A stretch of DNA of 64,000 bases from Morella rubra. Lineage: Eukaryota > Streptophyta > Magnoliopsida > Fagales > Myricaceae. The stretch lies in contig CM025854.1 in NCBI GenBank assembly GCA_003952965.2, positions 1,643,122-1,707,121 on the forward strand, written 5' to 3'. The notes beneath the pieces are model-generated. The model was not told the DNA's origin. It made no database searches and was given only the letters and a program-made list of their open reading frames with translations. This document shows positions 30,565-45,235 of this stretch, piece by piece. Positions within the stretch are counted from its first letter, which is position 1, and each line of letters opens with the position of its first letter. The position numbers and the translations under genes are program-made.

Positions 30565-33500
30565 TTAATCTGATCTTGGACGATTAGGGCCACTTTTTTG
30601 ACTGTTGTACAGAGGTAATAGCCAACGCGTCCCGTGTTTTCTTCGCCCAAAACACCGCCAGTATAGTATCAATATTGCCAATATTAAACCCATGGGAATA
30701 GCCCATCTGTCTCAAACAATAGGAAATAACTAAACAAATCAATAAATGAAAGATGCTACGCAGATAACACAACTCAAAGAGGGAACATACTTTTCAACTA
30801 TGCATGTTTGGCACTGTCCCTATCCATTTCCTCCCTTTGGCTTTTTCAACTTTCTATTATCCTCTTTTATCGTATTTCATTCAAAATATTTCATGTTCAC
30901 AAAAGAAGAAAAATAAAAGAAATTTTATATTATTTGCCAGAAAGTTGAAAGAGAACATATTTGCTGCCTGGGTGGTCACCTTTAGACCTTATTAAGATCT
31001 ACACGTTGCTTTAGAAGTAAACTAGTGCATTTGGTTAGAGGTGCAACATGAGATGGCAAGAATGGCACTAAACTTTAGATTTGTTAAGATTTAAAACCTA
31101 TATGAAACACAATCTGACAAGCATTTAAACCTGAGATTGACCAAGAAATTTTTCAAAATTTGTAAGAGTTGCACAAGAATAACCATTGCATTACCTGTCT
31201 AAATCCAGGATAGGGCTGTAAACGAGTGTTTCCCAAGTGCCCTACTATGAAATGCCAGCCTGGGTTGTAGTACAGTGACTCTGCTGACCAAAATATCCTC
31301 GTGTATGTCTCTAAGAAGATAAAGAGTATCCATGCTCCAATTTCAATCAAAATAAACTTTATGATAAACCGCCCCACCACTACCATAACAAGGGAGAATG
31401 CCACCAACCAATTGAAGAGTTTATGGTTGTATTCCTTGATAAATAGCTCGCTCTTCCCCAACCATCATGCACATTCATATGGTATATTCATGTTACAATT
31501 CAGCAGATTGGAAAGTGGCCCACCCGGATTTCAGAAAGGGTAAACAATGTTCTTCCATTTTATTAACAAAGAAACTGACAGTCTTTCATTTCTCATACCA
31601 ACTAGAATGGAAGTCTACTATCTTATGCCCCATCATCATTCTTATGACAATGCCATCTTATATGAAAGTTATCTGGATTAATGTTCTGTTCATATGCACC
31701 ACCTGGAGGATTTCAAAGGCATAATGGAACAGCATTTTGGTTTCACATGCGCTTCCCTATTTTGGTATTAACTCAAGCATCATTGACCTAAACCAATGTT
31801 TAAAACTACACATAAGAGATAAAAACAAACAGACAAAGAGATAGAGTATGCCTACCTTGGTCATGCGCTGCTCATAGTTTGCTTTTGAAGGTCCAACACA
31901 CTCAAGCTCAAAACTTTGGTTGCATTGAAGGAAACCTGCACTGAATTTTGCCATGGAAGGAAGCCTGAGAACTTGAAGCTGGTCCATTTTGTCCTCACAT
32001 CTTATATACAGTTCTTCACACAGCTTGAGATCGATATTCATTTGCCAGAACAACATTCGTATACACTAACACAAAATTTGCAGTGAAAACAAGCGCTGTG
32101 ATCTTAAACCATTGCACACTCCATAGCTGAGACATGAAAATGAGGGTGCCCCCAATAAATGTAATATACAGGATATTGGCTTTAAACCTTAAATGCAGTA
32201 GTAAAGAGCCACTAGATGTCCAGAGGACTGGGTTGGGCCAACCTAAGATGTACCGGACTAGATCACCTCGACATAATGGCATGATTATGAAACAGAAATT
32301 AAAGAGCAACTGAAAATGGAATATCAACTTCTTAAAATGAACCGATAGCTTGGCTAATCCCCACTCCAGATAAAATTGACCTTTTCTTTTAGGGGCCTGA
32401 AAGCTGGGTTAGTTTTTGTACTTGCTCAATCCAGGATCACAATAAACCATTAGTTAGGAAAATTTCATCCGTTCCACAAGCAGCCCAAGAATGTAACTGA
32501 ATTGGTCACAAACATAAGGCAGTCAATACCTTTTCTATTTCTTCATCCAGTTGCATGACTGATTTCTTGGCATGATGTCGGCCAAAATGCTGCTCATCAA
32601 AAACTTTCATCGCTCCATCTCTAGATCTTTCATGGGCATCTTGCAGAGCTTGCTCTGGGAGAGGTAAACCCAATTTTGCCATCCTATCACTGTATAGCTT
32701 TAAACACCGCTCAAGAATACCTTTATTGAAAACCTCCACAAGGGAGCCTGTTGATGGGATCTCCCCTTTATTCAAGGCGTCAAGTATCTAAAGTATAAAG
32801 TCGAAATACACACAGTTAAAAGCAATGTATGTAAATAACGCACATCATCTTGATCCTGAGAAAAGCTTGTTCACATTTATTACTAGCAATGAACATTCAC
32901 ATTTTCTTTTCCATTTTGCTTCTCATTGGTACACAACCTGGGCACCATGGAGTATTGCACCCATGATTTCACCTCCACCCCTTGTTTACCGTGGGGAGGA
33001 AATGCCAGTTGCTTTGAAAATCATTTTCCAATAGTTCCTTTAAAAACAAAGTTACAACTAAAACTAGCCGCTTGTCAAGGACAACAGTCTATTGCTGTAC
33101 ACAAGACATACCCATGACATTGACATGATGACCAACTTAGACAGCTTAATCATTCCCAGAATGCATAATTTGAAATTAAAGGGAAATACCTGTTCCAGGA
33201 AAGATACAAACTCCTTTCCACTTAGAGTTTTACCCTGAACGATCTTTGGACGGATAATGTCAGCAACAACCTGTTTCAATTGCTCCCGCTTCTGGACATA
33301 CATAGGATCAAGTTCCCCATCCTTCATGTCACAAAGCTTTGTTCGCTGGAGATGAGGCTGTTTAAAAGTTTTACATAGCAGGTCAATAAGATCATCCAAG
33401 GCAAATATTCCAATAGCAAGTGTTCATATTTGCCAACAAATAGCCTGGATCTACAACAAAACCAACATAGGAACAAGGTCACATGCATACCTAAACAAAC

Positions 33501-36500
33501 TAGCTCTCTCACACCTATAAACAAACCCTCTACACACATAATAGTTATATCATGCTACTGCACAGGTAGATCGCAGGTATTTGGACCAATTTTCTAATAA
33601 TGTGTTTACAAAAATATTTCCGCACAGTTTTATACACACACAGAGATTAAGATCCTCTCCAATTTGTTGATCGAGAAAGAGACACAGCATGCCTTGAATG
33701 TTGTAAGAGTTGCATTGTCCATAATTAATACATGCACTGAATGCTGTAAAACAATCCCCACCGCATAATAGTGCACCTGCACATCTTCATCAACGTTGTT
33801 TTCCAACCGGAAGGCCGATAGCTAGCATCTATCTCGAGTTGCTCCCTTCACTGTAGAGCCCACACTATCCAGTAATTAATAAGGATAGTATTGAATGTTG
33901 TAAGTCCCGCATGTTGTGTCTTTCTCTCTCAAAATTGGACCATCCAATTTGATTAGCAAATTGAATAGGATCTTGAACCCCCCCCCCCCAAGGCCCCAGA
34001 CACCCAACAGAGTTTGGGAGACACAACAATGAAATCAAAATGTTTCTTATCTCTCTTCTCGTTCACCAAAAACAGATTTTTCAAAACTGACTGCTGGAGA
34101 CACATGTAAACTGGCTCAAAAAAAAAAGGTCACTAACTATTTTATTTTCACAATGGCTGTAAATGATCACAATTTGATGCTTTTCAAACATCAGAAAAAT
34201 ATAGGTCACAAGCCACTTATTTCAGAATGGTCGTAAGAATAAATGAACTGAATATGGCCCATGAAGAACATAATCTGAGTCTGAGAATAGCAGTTGAAAC
34301 AGAGAGAGAAAAGAGAGGGAGGGAAGGCCTGGAAGAGAGTATTAAAATTAAGAAAACACACGTACTTGGGGCAAGCTAAAGGCTGTGCTGTTATCACCCA
34401 TAATAGCTAATGAGTCCCTGATTTGATTAACCTGACAAAGTAGAACAAAGAGTCGACTCAGTATCATAGGTTACTGATATTTGACAAGGCAGCAGTCAGG
34501 AAGAGATATTACCAGCTCAATATTTTTGTTCCCTGCAATTATGACAAATGCCCCACCATAAAAAATTTGTCAGAAACTCATTAAGGATACCGTAGTAGAT
34601 TTCAATCAATGCTGGGAGCAAGTAAGGAAAGAAACTTACCATCATTATTGGGGACATGTCGAAGAGCTTCATTCACCATTTCTTGCACAGACTTCCCTTC
34701 TGTCAAACCCCAAAAACAAATGTTAGTTTCTGTCTAAATAATAGTAGTGAGGCATCGCGTGCAGGATACCTCCCAATTCAAAAATTTGGCATGACATAAC
34801 TTGACAGCATACCCTTGAAAGCTTAAAAAAAGGTTGATTGAGCAATAAAGAAAAATCTTGATACAGGGGTGCTTTCTTAATCATTACTTTAGCAAAATAT
34901 TTCCTGGGAGAGCATTTTTGAACTTACGTAGAAAATCTCGCTGGATAAGCCACAAAAGCTTTGCAGGTTCAAAGGCAACATCTTGCCCCTATGCAAGTAT
35001 CCAGCCATAAGAAGCATAGCGAAGTGTTAGAAGTGAAACTCATCACAACGAAATTTACAAGGAAAACATTTATACAAGGGCTCATAAATTACCTTCACTC
35101 TATATCCCACATGACGTTTTTTGCAAATCAAAGCAGAAAATAAGTCAGTCTCAGTAGATAAAAATACAATGTTCAAAACTAATATTCAGGATAAAGTTTC
35201 CTTAGGTACAATCTATGATAACATAAAATGCTTAATAAAAAACAAGGAGAAGTATATACCTCCCATAAAATTCTTCAGCAAGCTCAACAGCAAATGAAAG
35301 ACGAGAAATGTCAGCTTCACGAATCTAAGCACACAATGAGACAAACAAATTACTATAGCTAATAAACCATTTGAGACAAGGCAACAGCAAACTGTGGGCT
35401 TAAACAACAGCTTAAGTAACTGAAAAAGTGCTCATGCGTAGTAATCTTTTCCGATTAATTCGCATTTGAAGAACCTAAAAGGGAATTTGTTATCCAATGA
35501 TGCGATAAATCTAGAAAATTGTACGTGTGGATTCTTGATTTCAATTTTTGCTGCGTAAAAGCAGGGTTCTTTCATATCTCTCGTATGTTTTTGCATTCTT
35601 TGATGACTGCCACCATCCCAGACATAGCTTCTTGTCTTTGCATTCAGAAACAAATTTCGGCTCTAAATCCACACATGCAAAAAGACTAGGAAATGACCAT
35701 CTAACTCTTCCAGTCCTCAATTCATGACTTAACCCTCAGAAGAAACCTTAAATATCATATTTGGACCAGCCCTAATAACCCTAAAACGCTCTAATATTGC
35801 TCAGTTAATACATCTAACAAGCCCAATATTTATACCAATAGAAACTGAAATCCACCAACTCTCTTCACTCAACATTGCCTTGTAGCCACACTTTGATACA
35901 CAACACTAGTATCCACTATCTGCCAACATTTTCCATTTTTCAAATAGGAGTTTACAACAAACCAGTCACCAAGCCACCCAGCATTTCAGGATCCCAAGCA
36001 AAAGAAACTAAGAAAATGATGAAAAAAGTAAAAGTCTGAGGAACATACAGTCTCAGGGAGGTTATAGATGAGCACAGAACTCATTACATTTGCCAGAGCA
36101 AAAATCCTGCAAAAGTATATATTAGAACCATGGAATGTATAATTTTTTTTTTCTTTGCACGGAATGAATAACAATTAAAAACAGCAATGCATGCCCAAAC
36201 ACATGATGTACAGGAGATTACCTGTCATCATATACATTAGACTTCCCAATACTTTCAAACCCCTCTGTATCAAGGTAAAACACAGAAGTTTTAACTCCAT
36301 CAATATCCAATTCTACCGGGGTTCCCCATACCCATATCCCTGCAAAACAAAACAAAGACAAACTTTAAATGATGTCTAAAGAGACAGTCGGGAATATCCA
36401 CAATGTCCATGTTACATCTGCCTTTACCTTTTGTTTTTGTGTCACGCATGTGTCCAACACCAAACCCTGAGAGGTAAAAACCAATTAAAGGATATTAAAT

Positions 36501-39406
36501 TGATGAAGAAACCAGCAACACCAAGGATTTATGCAAGAAGGAATATAACAACACAATGAAGTCTGACCTTCATAACAAGAGAGGGAGAGAAGCTGATTAA
36601 GCAAAAAAGATTTTCCTGAGCGGTATGGCCCAATAACCTGACAATACAGTGATCAAGATAGGAAAAAATAAAACACAACAACAGTGAATAATAAAAGAAA
36701 ATAAGAGTTTTTTCACCACTTGGAGACATTTTCCTAATAAAGTACAACTGATCAGGCTGATATAAATGATGCATTCTTGTTGTCCCATGATGGAAAAATG
36801 TAGTCCAGAGATATTTAACATTCAAAAGGACAAAATAATTTTTGCAAAATTGAAGACAAAGTTTCCTTTATAAAGGCGAAAGTGACACAGGAATCATAGT
36901 TTCCAAGAAACTTATAGAATCTAGCTTCAGTTTCAATCCACGGCTCCTTAACAGACTTATTAGAAGTATGGTGAAGTTGTACCAGAACCAGAAAACATAA
37001 ATTTGATCAATTAGCTCTATGGAAACCCCCCGCCCCAATAGGTTGAGGATTCGAGCAAATGCAGAAAACACGGTTCTGTCCTACTAAAGTAAACACCACA
37101 TAAACAGTCAGAAGCATAAATGATCTCCCCTACTATGTTCAAACTTTCCACTAGGGTTTACAAAATGAAGTAAAACAAAGACATTGCAAATCTTGAAGAG
37201 CTCTTCTGATCTTATTGCAGTGGAAAATAAACATCTAGTACTATATGCTTGGGAGATGAATCTCAAGCTTACAGCAACAGCTGCAATAGGGGTTGTTATC
37301 CTCTCAATGGCCTCCAATCCTTCCCTGGAAAGACGAAGCTTTGTATGGCCGGGATCAGGTTCGACAATAGGAAACCTGTATGTGCCAAATCAAAGACATG
37401 CATCAGTGCCAAAGCTTTGTGCAAAAAGAGAAAACAAACCAAGTGAAGAAGCTAGTAACCGCCAAAGCAATGACAGAAATGAGTGCATGATACGCATATG
37501 AAGGGCATGGACCTCTAGTGGAAATAAGTAAAACAATCTTCTCATGCAGTAAAAAGGACGAAGAACAACAACCAATAAGTAGAAAAACAAAAAATCTCCC
37601 GCAGATTGTAAGTTGTGTATTCTCCCCTTCGTCCATAAAGGTTATCGGGTGAAGGTTACATCCCTTGAATATATATTAAGAAAGCACAATTAGCTACACT
37701 TACAAAAGATAGATTCATTTCCATTTGATGAGATATACTGATAAAAGCTGCTTGTACCGAATAGATATATCTTACAACTTCAAAATAAATAAGCGGTATC
37801 ACCAGACCAGGAGTTTCCTAATTTTTCTTTGTTTTAAGTTGAATGTGTTACAAGAGTCTCTTTGGATAGCTTCTACACAATATCAGTCCTTGTCAGACGT
37901 TTTCTAAATTCAAGCTCCATGTACAATCCATTACAGGGTTAGTTTGTAATAACCAAAAAGGCCCCAGCCTTTCGAGAATTTTAATGAGACTCCATAATTT
38001 TTCTCCTAAGAAGGTAGAATATGAATACGACCTCATTGAATTTTTCTCCAAAGAGAAGCAATTCCAGCATAAAGCATTAGTGCATAGTTTTTGCTCAACC
38101 AGAAACAAGTATAATGTGTGTGACCTTCAAGAGGATATCAATTAGGGAACTGAGCAGGATACAGCCACATTTGCCTCCCCTCCTATAGTCCACAACTATG
38201 CATTACAATTTGCAAGCTCCTACCGGACCTCTGAATATAAACCTTCTTAAGCAATCAGTTCTTTAAGTTTAAAGTAGGCCACATTCTTCCCACATTCTTG
38301 ACCTTCTCACTAACCAAAATAACCTATTTGAGACAACTAGGCCATCATTCATTTTCAAAGAAACTTAAATTAAACTAAAACCTCCATGATTGTTTAGAAA
38401 AACAAAAACATTGCAATAAAACCTCAAGATATGGCCTAAGTCTCTCATAGTCCAAACACTACATTGTTCTGCTTCAAATTGAAACCAGTTCGAACTTTTC
38501 ATGATCAATTCAAGCCAAATCATCAACATGATCCATTGTACCAGAAGAAAAAGAGTTAGAATGAAGAGGGAAGAGAAATAGTAACAAGAGATAAGAGATT
38601 TAAGTGGTTCGGTCTAGAAGACCTAAATATATTGTGAAAGCCCTCTATGGCTGTGTTTTATATTATAAATTCATACATATTACAAGTTGAAGATTTTTAT
38701 TTATAGGGACAATACAACTATATTTAAATTTAAATATCTGCATTTGAAATTTGAATCTTCGTAACAATATCAAATATTTGATATCATGGTAACTATAATT
38801 CTATATCAAATATTTAAGATTTGGTTATGCTATTATCTCTACCCCGCCCAGATACAATGTAAAAGAGAAAACCGTGAAAAGACACGCCAAAACATTACAT
38901 TTAAGTTCCAACTACGGTGAGAAAACCGGGTTATTAGGGAGGTAAACTTCTTTGCCCCGTTTCTAGCACAGGGATGGAAGATTGCCCGCAACGCAAGTCA
39001 AATGTGCCGAGCGACTAGAACAGACGTACTGTTTAATTGACCCATTATGAGTGCTTTTTATTCTTTATTGAAGGTAAAAGAAAAACGAATTTTCAACCCA
39101 AAAGAACATAAGAAATGCCAACAGACTGCTGCCAAAAAGATCACCAAACATCACGACAACCACAATGAATCCAATTCAAGTATTGTCACTCTATATAAAA
39201 ATCAAGAATGAAAATTTCGGCTGCAACCGTGGCACGACTCTAGCTAAACCAATAAGCAAATCCACTAGCCTCAGATTCAACCCAAATAGCTAAAACAGAC
39301 CACTAAAAGCCACTTACGCTTGGTTGAAATTCTCAACAGAGAGAGACCCAGATGCGAAAAAGCAGAGAGAGAACGAAAAGACCAAGACCCAGAAAGAAAT
39401 CTCCAT
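30565..39406 (-). CDS. Guanylate-binding family GTPase with signal peptide and C-terminal membrane segments (At2g38840-like)
   Basis: Dynamin-related large GTPase; the exact role of this plant membrane-anchored subgroup is not well defined. Sixteen exons: 39406-39318, 37375-37273, 36637-36568, 36466-36428, 36339-36222, 36106-36049, 35324-35260, 35099-35093, 34988-34928, 34699-34640, 34533-34514, 34431-34366, 33357-33190, 32787-32530, 32065-31856, about 31475-31195, and 30706-30565 (the 7-nt 35099-35093 piece is counted separately as a microexon). ATG at 39406 starts a signal-peptide-like MEISFWVLVFSFSLCFFASG. The GTPase shows VIGPYRSGKSFLLNQLL (P-loop), YLDTEGFESIGKSNVYDD (G3) and LLWLIQRDF (RD motif). 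The helical part includes EDKMDQLQVLRLPSMAKF. Two or three hydrophobic segments follow (FNWLVAFSLVMVVVGRF; FIIKFILIEIGAW; WAIPMGLILAILILYW), then a basic tail ending NRPRSD. Anomalies: local frame changes at 32065-32020, no AG at the expected acceptor near 31477, and an extra G near 31245. Confidence 0.92.
35093..35099 (-). other. 7-nt microexon of the GBP gene
   Basis: Exon 35324-35260 ends GGGAG (phase 2) and the following exon starts GGGCAAGAT (phase 0). The seven bases AGTGAAG, bounded by ATAG upstream and GTAATT downstream, are exactly what is needed to give the conserved GRVKGQDVAF. Without them the frame is lost. Confidence 0.75.
38590..38870. mobile_element. Possible LTR/TRIM fragment in GBP intron 1
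   Basis: Contains AAGTGGTTCGGTCTAGAAG, a phrase common near the start of many plant LTRs and TRIM elements, followed by AT-rich DNA. No complete ends or target duplication could be assigned. Confidence 0.3.
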
Positions 39407-42400
39407 TAGAGAACAATGCAGCAGAACCGGTTATCTCCCGAATGCGTTGGAGCCAAAGGCGGGTACACAGAACTCTGGAAACGAGCTAATCATGTGAAGG
39501 CGGCAAAGAGGAAGAGAATCAATAAGTTTTGAAGACATGGCATGGGGAAGAAGAGTACTGGAATGGGATCCTAGAAAGTCGTGAAGACTGGAGCACGTTT
39601 TGCATCTACAGAGCAAGTCGCAGAGGACGGGTTTCAGCATTGTCAAAGTACGGATTCCTGCCCAGGCCCTTAGAAGGGTTTGGGCTTGGTTGTGAAGATA
39701 CCATGAGATCCCTGGGCTTGAAGAAACAGAAGAAACTGGTTTCGGGGTATCTTAGGTACTCTGGGAATATAGAGGTAAGACCAAGACAGGATGTATACGT
39801 CATGGTTCAACGTGGTCGAATATGATTGGTCCATTTACGGTGTTCCTAATCCTACACACGACAGTTGAGAGCTGGCTGCGTGGACGGAACAACAGGTCTC
39901 GCGTCCGACCTTCGAACTTCGAAACGTTAAACCTCAAATCCAACCGTTGCAATTTCCAAGAATTGCCTATTTCATAAGTGTAATTTAAATTTTATTATCC
40001 CAAAAATTTATAGATAAATTTTCTACTAATTACCTTTTTAAGTTAATTATGAAACGTGGTCAAAAATTTGACTGAACTATATAATTGGCTTCAACAATGC
40101 GGTCGGTGCCTAGGAGGCGCGAGTTTAGTGTTTCATCAACCTTTATGTTTGTATGGCAAAACTTTTTCCAGATACAAAAAGGCAACTCAAAAACGTTTTC
40201 AGACACGACCCAAACACAGCCTATGCGTTCTTAAGTTTATATTAGCAAAGATCTTGTCAAGCTGAACTGCTGCCTCTTGGGCTTATAAGGATACTGGAAT
40301 CCAGCCAAGCTGGCTACGCGAAGTATATATAATAAGAATTATAAGATCATGTAGGGCTTGGAGATTGGGGAAGAGGGATCAGTAAGGTGAGAATTAGTTA
40401 ATAAAATAATAATTTTTTTAGGCAATTTTAGCTTGTGTTTGGATGGATAGAAATTAATTTGTTGGACATAGTGTAAATTCTCTTTAAATTAATGAAAAAA
40501 TTTGTTAAAATTTGTAAAAAGTTATTAGAGTTGGAGAAAAAATACAAATTTTGTGTCATCCAAATAGTGGTTTAATTTTTTTTACAATATCCAACAATTT
40601 TTTCACAGTGTCTAATATCTTTTGACAAACTCTAATAGAATTTACATTACTTCCAACCATTTGGCCCACCAATGGAGGCTTAAGAAAAGTTAATTTTTTT
40701 TGGATAACGAGAGAAATATGAGGCACTCACTCTCTAATAAGTAGGTCAAAGGATTAGTGCAACATTTCAAGGCTGTCTAACAACATTCCTTTCGAAACTA
40801 AAAAGGATGATTTTATTCAAGGTGGAAATGAGAAAATATGTTGTTCCATCACAAAGAATTACTTGATTTTTTTCATTTCAAATAATTGACACGATACACC
40901 CAAACAATCACTGAGACAATTTAGTGATTCCTAAGAGCGAATTCTTAACCAGTTTGTGGTCGTGTTTTTTGGTAATAAAAATTTTGATCATACTTAACTT
41001 GATCACATTTAGCAAGCTTAACATCACAGTCAATTTTGAGGAGACTAAACAATCCATAACTTAACCTTACAATTAAGACATTACAATAATCTTTAAGTAA
41101 AATTAAACTTGGGAACGTGTGTTTGATCCACACAAACTCAGGAGTGCCCTAATCATTGAGGCAATTCGAGGTGGGTTAAAAAAATGAATAATTAGTTAGG
41201 AAGAAGTTAGACACACATTCTGGTCTTTTAACTTGTCAATCTTGTCCCTACACCAAATACCATACAAAACAGGAAAGTGTTGTTTGTTGAAGCTTCTATG
41301 CATAACAATTTAATGGGTGTAGTTAATCTCTTGGGATCATGATCTTTTGCGATTTCTTGCCAGAATTGCAATATATATCATTTAATTAAAAATAGACATA
41401 ATATATAAACTCTATATTATTTAATATTGTTACGTAATAATATAAATTTTATAATAAAATTTACCTGTTGCCTCTATTTATATCTAAATTGTAAGTACAG
41501 AAAAATTAGAGGATACTAATCAAATCGCGTAATAGTGTTGGAAGAGAATAGTCTTCTTTATTTTCAAAGTGCCTTTCCCCTTTTGCTGGTGACTGGGCTG
41601 GGACAAGAAGCTCTGAGAAAATCGCATCTTAACTGGCAGAGAAGCAGGCGGCATTGGCACTGTCAACTAGCAGCCATTAGCCCAGTTGCTAGCCACATTG
41701 GATGCAGGTTTTGGGAAAAGCCTTCGCCCAAAGTTCGGTGGAAACAACAAACGAAGAGCCTCGGCCCTGAAATTTGGGCCGAGTAAATCACGAGCAAACC
41801 CTTACGGCCCAGATAACTGACACAATTGTTAAGAGTAAATTACTACCCGATTACACTACCTTGATATGTACTCTGCCCCAGTTGAATTTTAATGCAGTTT
41901 TAACTCGAAGTGTCACGTGTCGAACAATAAAAAAACTAATTAAAAATTAACAACAAAAAAAAGAGCAAACTTCGGAAAAAATTAGAAATTTACAAACCAT
42001 TCAAGTGACTTTGTTTGTATTCTTAAAATTTTAAAAATCTTTTAAAATTTAAATTTATTGAGATTTATGAAAAATTATAAAAATATATAAAATAATTTAT
42101 TTATTAAAATTTTAAAATATTTTAATTACTCAAAATTTTGATACTCGAACAATTGGAAAAACAAGTAAGACAACTGATTTTTCCTATAAAGTTTAGAAGG
42201 AGTTCCAAGAACTCTGAATAAAAAAGGACTGTGGTTGAAGTAGATACATGCGCGAGAATCGAGATGGCAGGACAGTGGAACCTTAATTTGTAAAAAGTTT
42301 TCCTTGTATGTTTTGTAAGAAAATTAAATATGATATATGGACAAATTGTATCCACGTAACTCTAGCCATAATTGTGAATCACCGTAAAATATATAGTCAA

Positions 42401-43740
42401 AATATTTTACATGTTTTCCATGGATAGAAAGTATCCTCATTGTTGTCCTGTCTGTAATGCGGAACTGCGGAATCGCAGATAAATGGAAACATGGACCCAC
42501 ACCAAAAGGAGCTCTGTCCTTTACAGGCAGGAGAATCCAAAGTAGGTCCAATCCAAACCCAAAAGATTTCATAGAGGTCCAGTAACAGTCTCAGAATTTG
42601 ACAGAATCGGATTATAAGGCCGATCCTCCAAAGCAAATGCCCATATTTTCCCAATAATTCGAGTAACCAGCGCATGATTTTTTATTCTAATAATTCAAGG
42701 GGAGTATTGGAACCGTATGGATTCAGAACGCCTGTAATTTAGATAATTGAATTGCAGTGCAATTATAGATAAAGAGTGAGAGAGAATGGTGGGTCCTGAT
42801 AGAATTTGACAGAATCAGATTATCAATAAAAGCCAATCCTCTAAAGCAAATGTCCATATTTTCTCAATAATTCAAGGAACCAAAGCACATGACTTTCTGT
42901 TCTAATAATTCAAGGTGAGTATTGGAACTGCGCAGATTTAGATCGCATTGCAATTCTGGAGAGAGAGTAAGAGAGAATGGTGAGTCCTGACTGGGACCCA
43001 CCACTCTCTCTCACAATTGCACTGCAATCCGGTCACCCGAATTTTAGAAGATCGTGATCCAAACCGCACTAACTCTAAAAGACAGGACAGAGATGAACAA
43101 GAACCGAAGAAAATAAGAAGAAACGAATATGTGGCTTGGAATAATTGTAATTTGTAACCAGCTGAACCAATGGAGCTTGGTTGGTGTACCAACCATATCC
43201 GATTATTGAATCCCTTTCGTGGAAACTTTTATAACATGCGAATAAATTATTATTGTGCTCTCAATCAGATCAGCGTTTTTCTCAGGCAAGTTAATTTTGA
43301 CTGAGCAATTGTACATAAAACCCGAGTGAAATAGATTTGTCTAATTATTTATGAGTTTTGACTCCTGATCTTATTGCGGCATGCCGAGTCTGAATTTTAT
43401 CTGATCGTCATTCGTCACCTTTAACGGAATTTCGTTCAAAGTTGGCATTCTTTCTCTTTCTTTTTTTCTACGCTTCGAAGTCGCCATTCGAAAGCAGACA
43501 AGTCGGGGTTTACCAGAAGGAAACGGAAGTCGACCGGGGTAGAACTTGGGGGAAATTCCAACTCACCAACCATTTGACAGATTTTCAACGCCACCAACCC
43601 ATTACAAAAATTTCCATTTTCGGCCAGCGGGCGGATCGATGATTGGTCAATGTTTGACCGCTCCCTCGCCGTCACTTTGAAAAGATTCTTTCACCCTTCT
43701 GCCCATTCAGCCCGGCACCTCACGGGTTGGTGTAGACTGC
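39407..43740. other. Intergenic region with MITE-like relics and a tandem duplication
   Basis: Holds the GBP promoter and 4 kb of repeat-rich DNA. Around 40430-40680 is AT-rich DNA with GTGTTTGGATGG-like edges, like a decayed MITE. At 42593-42985 there is an imperfect two-copy repeat. No coding region is supported. Confidence 0.5.
42593..42985. repeat. Imperfect tandem duplication, about 208-bp unit
   Basis: The block beginning AGAATTTGACAGAATC starts at 42593 and again at 42801, with shared landmarks AAAGCAAATG, CATATTTTC and TAATTCAAGG. Just downstream, at about 43000-43030, part of the unit end appears in reverse orientation (GGACCCACCACTCTCTC), giving a local inverted repeat. Confidence 0.75.
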
Positions 43741-44825
43741 GTCAGGAACAATTGTTAATAAGTATCGCTTTTGCCTGATTTGTAAAAATAATTAATTTCA
43801 AATTGTAATCCCTAAAAATAATAATAATAAAATTTTTAAAATTATTTCTCTCCAACAAATCATCTATTTTTATTATAATATATATATAAAATTTATTCAA
43901 ATTATTTTCTCTCTTCATTTTTTTTTTATCAACCCCATAAAATTTCATTTTTTATTATTTTTCAAAATTAATAAAACTCTAATCTATCTCAATTTCATAA
44001 TATTCTCAAAATTCTCAGAAAAATTTAGTTTGCAAACATGCAGACCTATTTTACAGATTAAGTTTTCAGTTTAGATTTTGAATTATATTACCCAATGAAT
44101 GTTTTGTGGATGACGGAATTGAAGGATACATCTACTAAGATGTGTTTGTTGCAAGCAAAATATTTTCATAACTTTGAATATTTGGGAGGGTAATAAAATC
44201 TTTAAGTAGGGTGTATACAGAAAATTAGGCTCTTGTTAAACATAAAATAGCATACGTCCTTTTAGAAGAGTTTGCTTTGAATATAACTATATGAAAATAT
44301 TTTCTTATTTTTATTATTTTACGTGGAAAAAAACACAACTTAATAGGATAATTAATTAATATTGTTCACATGCATACAATTATACTTTGTATCAAAATAT
44401 CAGAAAAAAAAGATTGTGTTTTTTTTATGCGAATATTTTTTTTTTAGGAAATAATGAAAGTTGTATTTATTTTTCTATTGTTAATTTGAAGTATTCAAAA
44501 TTTTGTGTCTAAAACGTGTTTAAATAATATAAATAAATTTAAATGCAAAAATTGAAATACAAAGATACCGACTGGGAAAACATGAACCAGCGGATTTGGT
44601 TTTTTCCGGCATGCATGCACGATTCCCCATAAGTGGTTGCATTAATTATGATTATCTTCTCTTTGAAGTGTCTGTACGTTATAGTGGATTATGACTCAGC
44701 TACAGGGGAGATATAGACTTGAAAACTACGCGAGCTCGGTCAGTGGTTGTCTTCTTTTGGACACCACGTAAATTGATATGACTTTTAGTGCACGAAGAGC
44801 CATCTTGCAATAGCGTTCAATCGCT

Positions 44826-45050
44826 GAGGGGGGTTTGTTCGTAAAAATTTTAGTGAAATATTTTTTAAATTTTTTACTTTATAAAGATTTGTTGTGGTCT
44901 GCGAGGGTTACAGTATATATATATATATATATAAATCGTTGAGGGGGGTTTGTTCGTATAAATTTTAGAGAATATTTTTAAAAATTTTTACTTTATAAAG
45001 ATTTGTCGTGGTTTGTGAGGGTTACAGTAATATATATATATATATATATA
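44826..45050. repeat. Two-copy tandem repeat with (TA)n tails
   Basis: GAGGGGGGTTTGTTCGTA heads each copy, at about 44827 and 44939. Each copy ends with GAGGGTTACAGTA and a (TA)n run. The head resembles the terminal repeat of the nearby MITE at 45236, so this may be a duplicated MITE end. Confidence 0.75.
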
Positions 45051-45235
45051 AAAGTTAAAAATTTAAAATGTATTTATTTTGTTAGAAATTTATATATTTT
45101 AAAATATTAGAGAAACAAATGTCATTTAAAAAAATAAATTAATGAGAGAGAAGAGATCAAAACGCTCGGGGCGGCGGGTAAAGTTGGACTTATGGAATGT
45201 GTAGTTTGGACGCTGCACAGTTTGAAGTTTATTAT

